Source: Paenibacillus sp. J2TS4
GTDB lineage: Bacteria; Bacillota; Bacilli; Paenibacillales; NBRC-103111
Direction of reading: 5' to 3'
NCBI RefSeq assembly: GCF_018403245.1
Contig: NZ_BOSH01000017.1
Location: 53,969-117,968 of the forward strand
DNA length: 64,000 nucleotides
Position 1 is the first letter of the stretch. Each line of letters starts with the position of its first letter. The translations under genes were made by a program, and so were the position numbers. A model generated the notes under the pieces. The model made no database searches, was not told the origin of the DNA, and saw only the letters and a list, made by a program, of their open reading frames with translations. Positions 63,990 to 64,000 of the stretch are shown piece after piece.

Positions 63990-64000
63990 AAAAGAGTCGC

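Overview
The window is a Gram-positive, endospore-forming Bacillales chromosome, most likely Paenibacillus or a close relative. The evidence is the standard Bacillales origin neighbourhood (rpmH-rnpA-yidC-jag-mnmE-mnmG-rsmG-noc-soj-spo0J on one side of dnaA; dnaN-yaaA-recF-remB-gyrB-gyrA on the other), the WalRK operon with walH/walI/walJ and htrA, a yyaC-type spore protein, and GGAGG ribosome sites with frequent TTG/GTG starts. The genus is inferred from gene order and style, not from any search.

Layout. (1) 1-12.8 kb is accessory DNA. At its right end a large serine recombinase gene (11128-12897) runs into the 3' end of rlmH, the same chromosomal position used by staphylococcal SCC elements. 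With it are an XRE regulator, a small acidic protein, a rolling-circle Rep-like protein, a 295-bp hairpin-dense region, RadC, three tiny proteins, a second XRE regulator, an S-layer-homology protein with a propeller-like tail, and a two-gene set pairing a restriction-fold/glycine-zipper protein with a tail-anchored coiled coil. At the far left is an AT-rich, tightly coupled three-gene cassette: a BglII-like small protein, a ParB-like protein and an SF2-type helicase cut by the window edge. That cassette is the best candidate for an undescribed, possibly defensive, system. The left end of the element is not visible. (2) 12.8-30 kb is conserved core on the minus strand: rlmH, htrA, walJIHKR, an M23/LysM/G5 peptidase, purA (with probable PurR boxes), dnaB, rplI, gdpP and yybS. 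(3) 30-36.3 kb is less conserved: intergenic repeat arrays, an orphan TnpB-omegaRNA-like hairpin, a SurA-N-like lipid-side protein, an MBL hydrolase/TetR pair and a divergent three-gene ABC exporter with a 33-bp dyad operator between them. (4) 36.3-53 kb has rpsR-ssb-rpsF, tRNA-Ser(CGA), mscS, yyaC, a cysteine-desulfurase-like gene, parB/parA/noc with two perfect parS sites, the tRNA-modification genes and the yidC/rnpA/rpmH cluster. (5) 53-54.9 kb is a bipartite oriC: DnaA-box clusters on both sides of dnaA, and a GC cluster plus six DnaA-trios plus an AT-rich stretch before dnaN. (6) 55-64 kb carries dnaN to gyrA, an HD-GYP protein, and what look like rRNA-operon promoters at the right edge.

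Three intergenic regions (13.6, 30.3 and 31.7 kb) share a degenerate dyad (TGCA-N3-5-TGCA type) repeated every 50-63 bp. A separate family of 51-bp hairpins occurs as three exact 76-bp tandem units at 41.5 kb and singly at 40.1 kb. Neither is explained by the genes.
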